Of a stretch of 23,016 bases of DNA, positions 21,838 through 23,016 are shown piece after piece (the stretch's first letter is position 1; the number at the start of each line of letters is the position of its first letter). The notes under the pieces were generated by a model. It saw nothing but the letters and a program-made list of their open reading frames with translations. It was not told the origin of the DNA and did no database searches. The DNA comes from UMGS172 sp045648145 (lineage in GTDB: Bacteria; Bacillota; Clostridia; Oscillospirales; Acutalibacteraceae). The stretch lies in NCBI GenBank assembly GCA_045648145.1, contig JAZRNK010000083.1, positions 1 to 23,016 of the forward strand, written 5' to 3'. The position numbers and the translations under genes are program-made.

Positions 21838-23016
21838 ATGCCGTTCAGAAAAACCTTTCTGCATACAAGCACCCATAAAAACCATAACACTTACCGTCAT
21901 TCATATCCATCAAGTAAGATAATCGATATGACCGACGGTCCTATTTTCAGCAAAATATTATTGTTCGTTTTACCTTTAATTTTGACCAATCTTTTGCAGG
22001 TGCTCTACAACACCGCAGATATGATTGTGGTTTCCTTTTCCCACCAGCCCGACGCTGTAGGCGCGATTGGTACGACAAGCTCATTTATAAACCTTATAGT
22101 CAACATTTTCATGGGCTTTGCTACAGGAGCCAACGTAATAATAGCCCGATATCTTGGCGCAAACGATAACAATAACGTTTCAAGAGCAACCCACACCTCG
22201 ATTATTATGAGCGTAATATTTGGTGTTGTCAGTGCAATAATCGGTTTATTTATATCACGTCCTGTACTCAGTCTTATCGGTGCACAAGGCAAACTGCTTG
22301 ACCTCGCAACCACCTACACAGTAATATATTTCTTGGGTGTTCCTTTCATTTCAATAACCAACTACCTTATAGCAATATTCAGAGCAAAGGGTGATACACG
22401 AACTCCTCTTTACATTCTTTCTACATCCGGTATTATCAACGTTGTTCTCAATCTGTTTTTTGTGTTAATTGTAGGCCTATCGGTCGAAGGAGTAGCACTT
22501 GCTACAACCATAGCCAACATTATTTCTGCTATCTGGCTTTGCGCAAAGCTCTCTAAAGACGATTCTGCATGCCGTTTTTGTTTCAAAGAATTATGCTTTG
22601 ACCACAAAATTTTCAAAGAAATATTGTATATCGGCTTGCCTGCCGGTATTCAAGGCTCGTTGTTTTCACTGTCAAATGTTTTAATTCAATCTTCCATTCT
22701 TCAGGTAAACAACCTTGTTTGTCCTCCCAACAGTGCTTTTCAACCAATAGTAAAGGGCAATGCCGCAATGGCTAACCTTGAAAGCTTTACCTACACTGCC
22801 CAAAACACTGTTTATCAAGCCGCCATTACCTTTACAAGCCAAAATGTCGGTGCGAAAAAGCATGAACGAATTTACAAAATCAGAAATTACTGTTTTCTTA
22901 TCGGTACCTGCATTTGTTTAGTTTTTGCATTAGTCACTACCCTCGCCCACAAACCGCTCCTTTCTCTTTACGGCATTGTAAACGGAGCAGAAGGCTCACT
23001 TGAACAAATGGCCTTT
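21838..23016 (+). CDS. MATE-family multidrug/metabolite efflux transporter (C-terminus cut)
   Basis: The frame stays open for 393 codons from the ATG at 21838 to the window edge, so the last part (perhaps 60-80 residues) is missing. After a polar, His/Lys-rich start, MTDGPIFSKILLFVLPLILTNLLQ begins the first of about ten visible membrane segments. The landmarks LYNTADMIVV, AVGAIGTTSS, GFATGANVIIARYLGA, FRAKGDTRTP and GLPAGIQGSLFSLSN are typical of MatE proteins. They exchange Na+ or H+ for cationic drugs or metabolites; the substrate is unknown. AAAGGG precedes the first ATG. The ATG at 21928, where family similarity starts, is a possible alternative that would drop 30 residues. Confidence 0.93.
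   Translation, partial: MPFRKTFLHTSTHKNHNTYRHSYPSSKIIDMTDGPIFSKILLFVLPLILTNLLQVLYNTADMIVVSFSHQPDAVGAIGTTSSFINLIVNIFMGFATGANVIIARYLGANDNNNVSRATHTSIIMSVIFGVVSAIIGLFISRPVLSLIGAQGKLLDLATTYTVIYFLGVPFISITNYLIAIFRAKGDTRTPLYILSTSGIINVVLNLFFVLIVGLSVEGVALATTIANIISAIWLCAKLSKDDSACRFCFKELCFDHKIFKEILYIGLPAGIQGSLFSLSNVLIQSSILQVNNLVCPPNSAFQPIVKGNAAMANLESFTYTAQNTVYQAAITFTSQNVGAKKHERIYKIRNYCFLIGTCICLVFALVTTLAHKPLLSLYGIVNGAEGSLEQMAF

Overview
The window looks like chromosomal DNA from a low-to-moderate GC Clostridia, most likely an uncultured gut Oscillospirales/'Ruminococcaceae'-type bacterium. The reasons are the strong AGGAGG ribosome binding sites, consensus sigma-A type promoters with 16-17 bp spacers, lysine synthesis by dapL + dapF, a single-chain type GlyRS, a K+-type membrane pyrophosphatase, and a tetrahydrofolate riboswitch of the kind known from Eubacterium siraeum relatives. 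No CRISPR array, transposase, integrase or phage gene was seen.

Layout. 1-1483 (minus): miaB followed by the start of a YlbF-family gene. 1606-1948 (plus): two tandem tRNA-Ser genes (UGA, GCU) with their own promoter and terminator, then a GC-rich palindrome-bearing stretch ending in a degenerate second copy of the tRNA-Ser 3' end (to 2139). 2206-2841 (plus): a HAD phosphatase. 2882-5278 (minus): a DUF2975 / small XRE regulator / DUF4153 membrane operon, whose promoter abuts a perfect 14-bp inverted repeat. 5395-10408 (minus): one apparent five-gene operon, dapF - dapL - polyprenyl-phosphate sugar phosphotransferase - sugar nucleotidyltransferase - UPF0340, from a perfect consensus promoter to a strong terminator. 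It joins meso-DAP/lysine synthesis to surface-glycan genes. 10485-13395 (plus): glyS - capA-like operon, divergent from dapF. 13377-14125 (plus): THF riboswitch plus folT, a folate ECF transporter S component; its promoter is embedded in the capA terminator and a second hairpin masks its Shine-Dalgarno sequence.

14129-16718 (minus) is the least ordinary part. A 746-aa membrane protein has two Rossmann/TrkA-N-like regions and a C-terminal RyR (ryanodine-receptor-type) domain; it is translationally coupled to a 91-aa protein made only of a RyR domain. Around it lie a helical-bundle protein (16720-17154, minus), a 67-aa conserved-looking protein (17228-17431, plus), a small XRE regulator (17488-17694, minus) and, divergent from the regulator, a SLOG/YpsA-like gene interrupted by one in-frame TAA (17790-18209, plus).

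18211-21710 (minus): hppA and a SulP anion transporter without a STAS domain. 21754-end (plus): a MATE efflux gene cut by the window edge.

Most of the window is housekeeping and ordinary. The best candidates for something undescribed are the RyR/TrkA-N two-gene module, the disrupted SLOG gene with its XRE neighbour, and the tRNA-associated repeat. Functions given for these three are inference.
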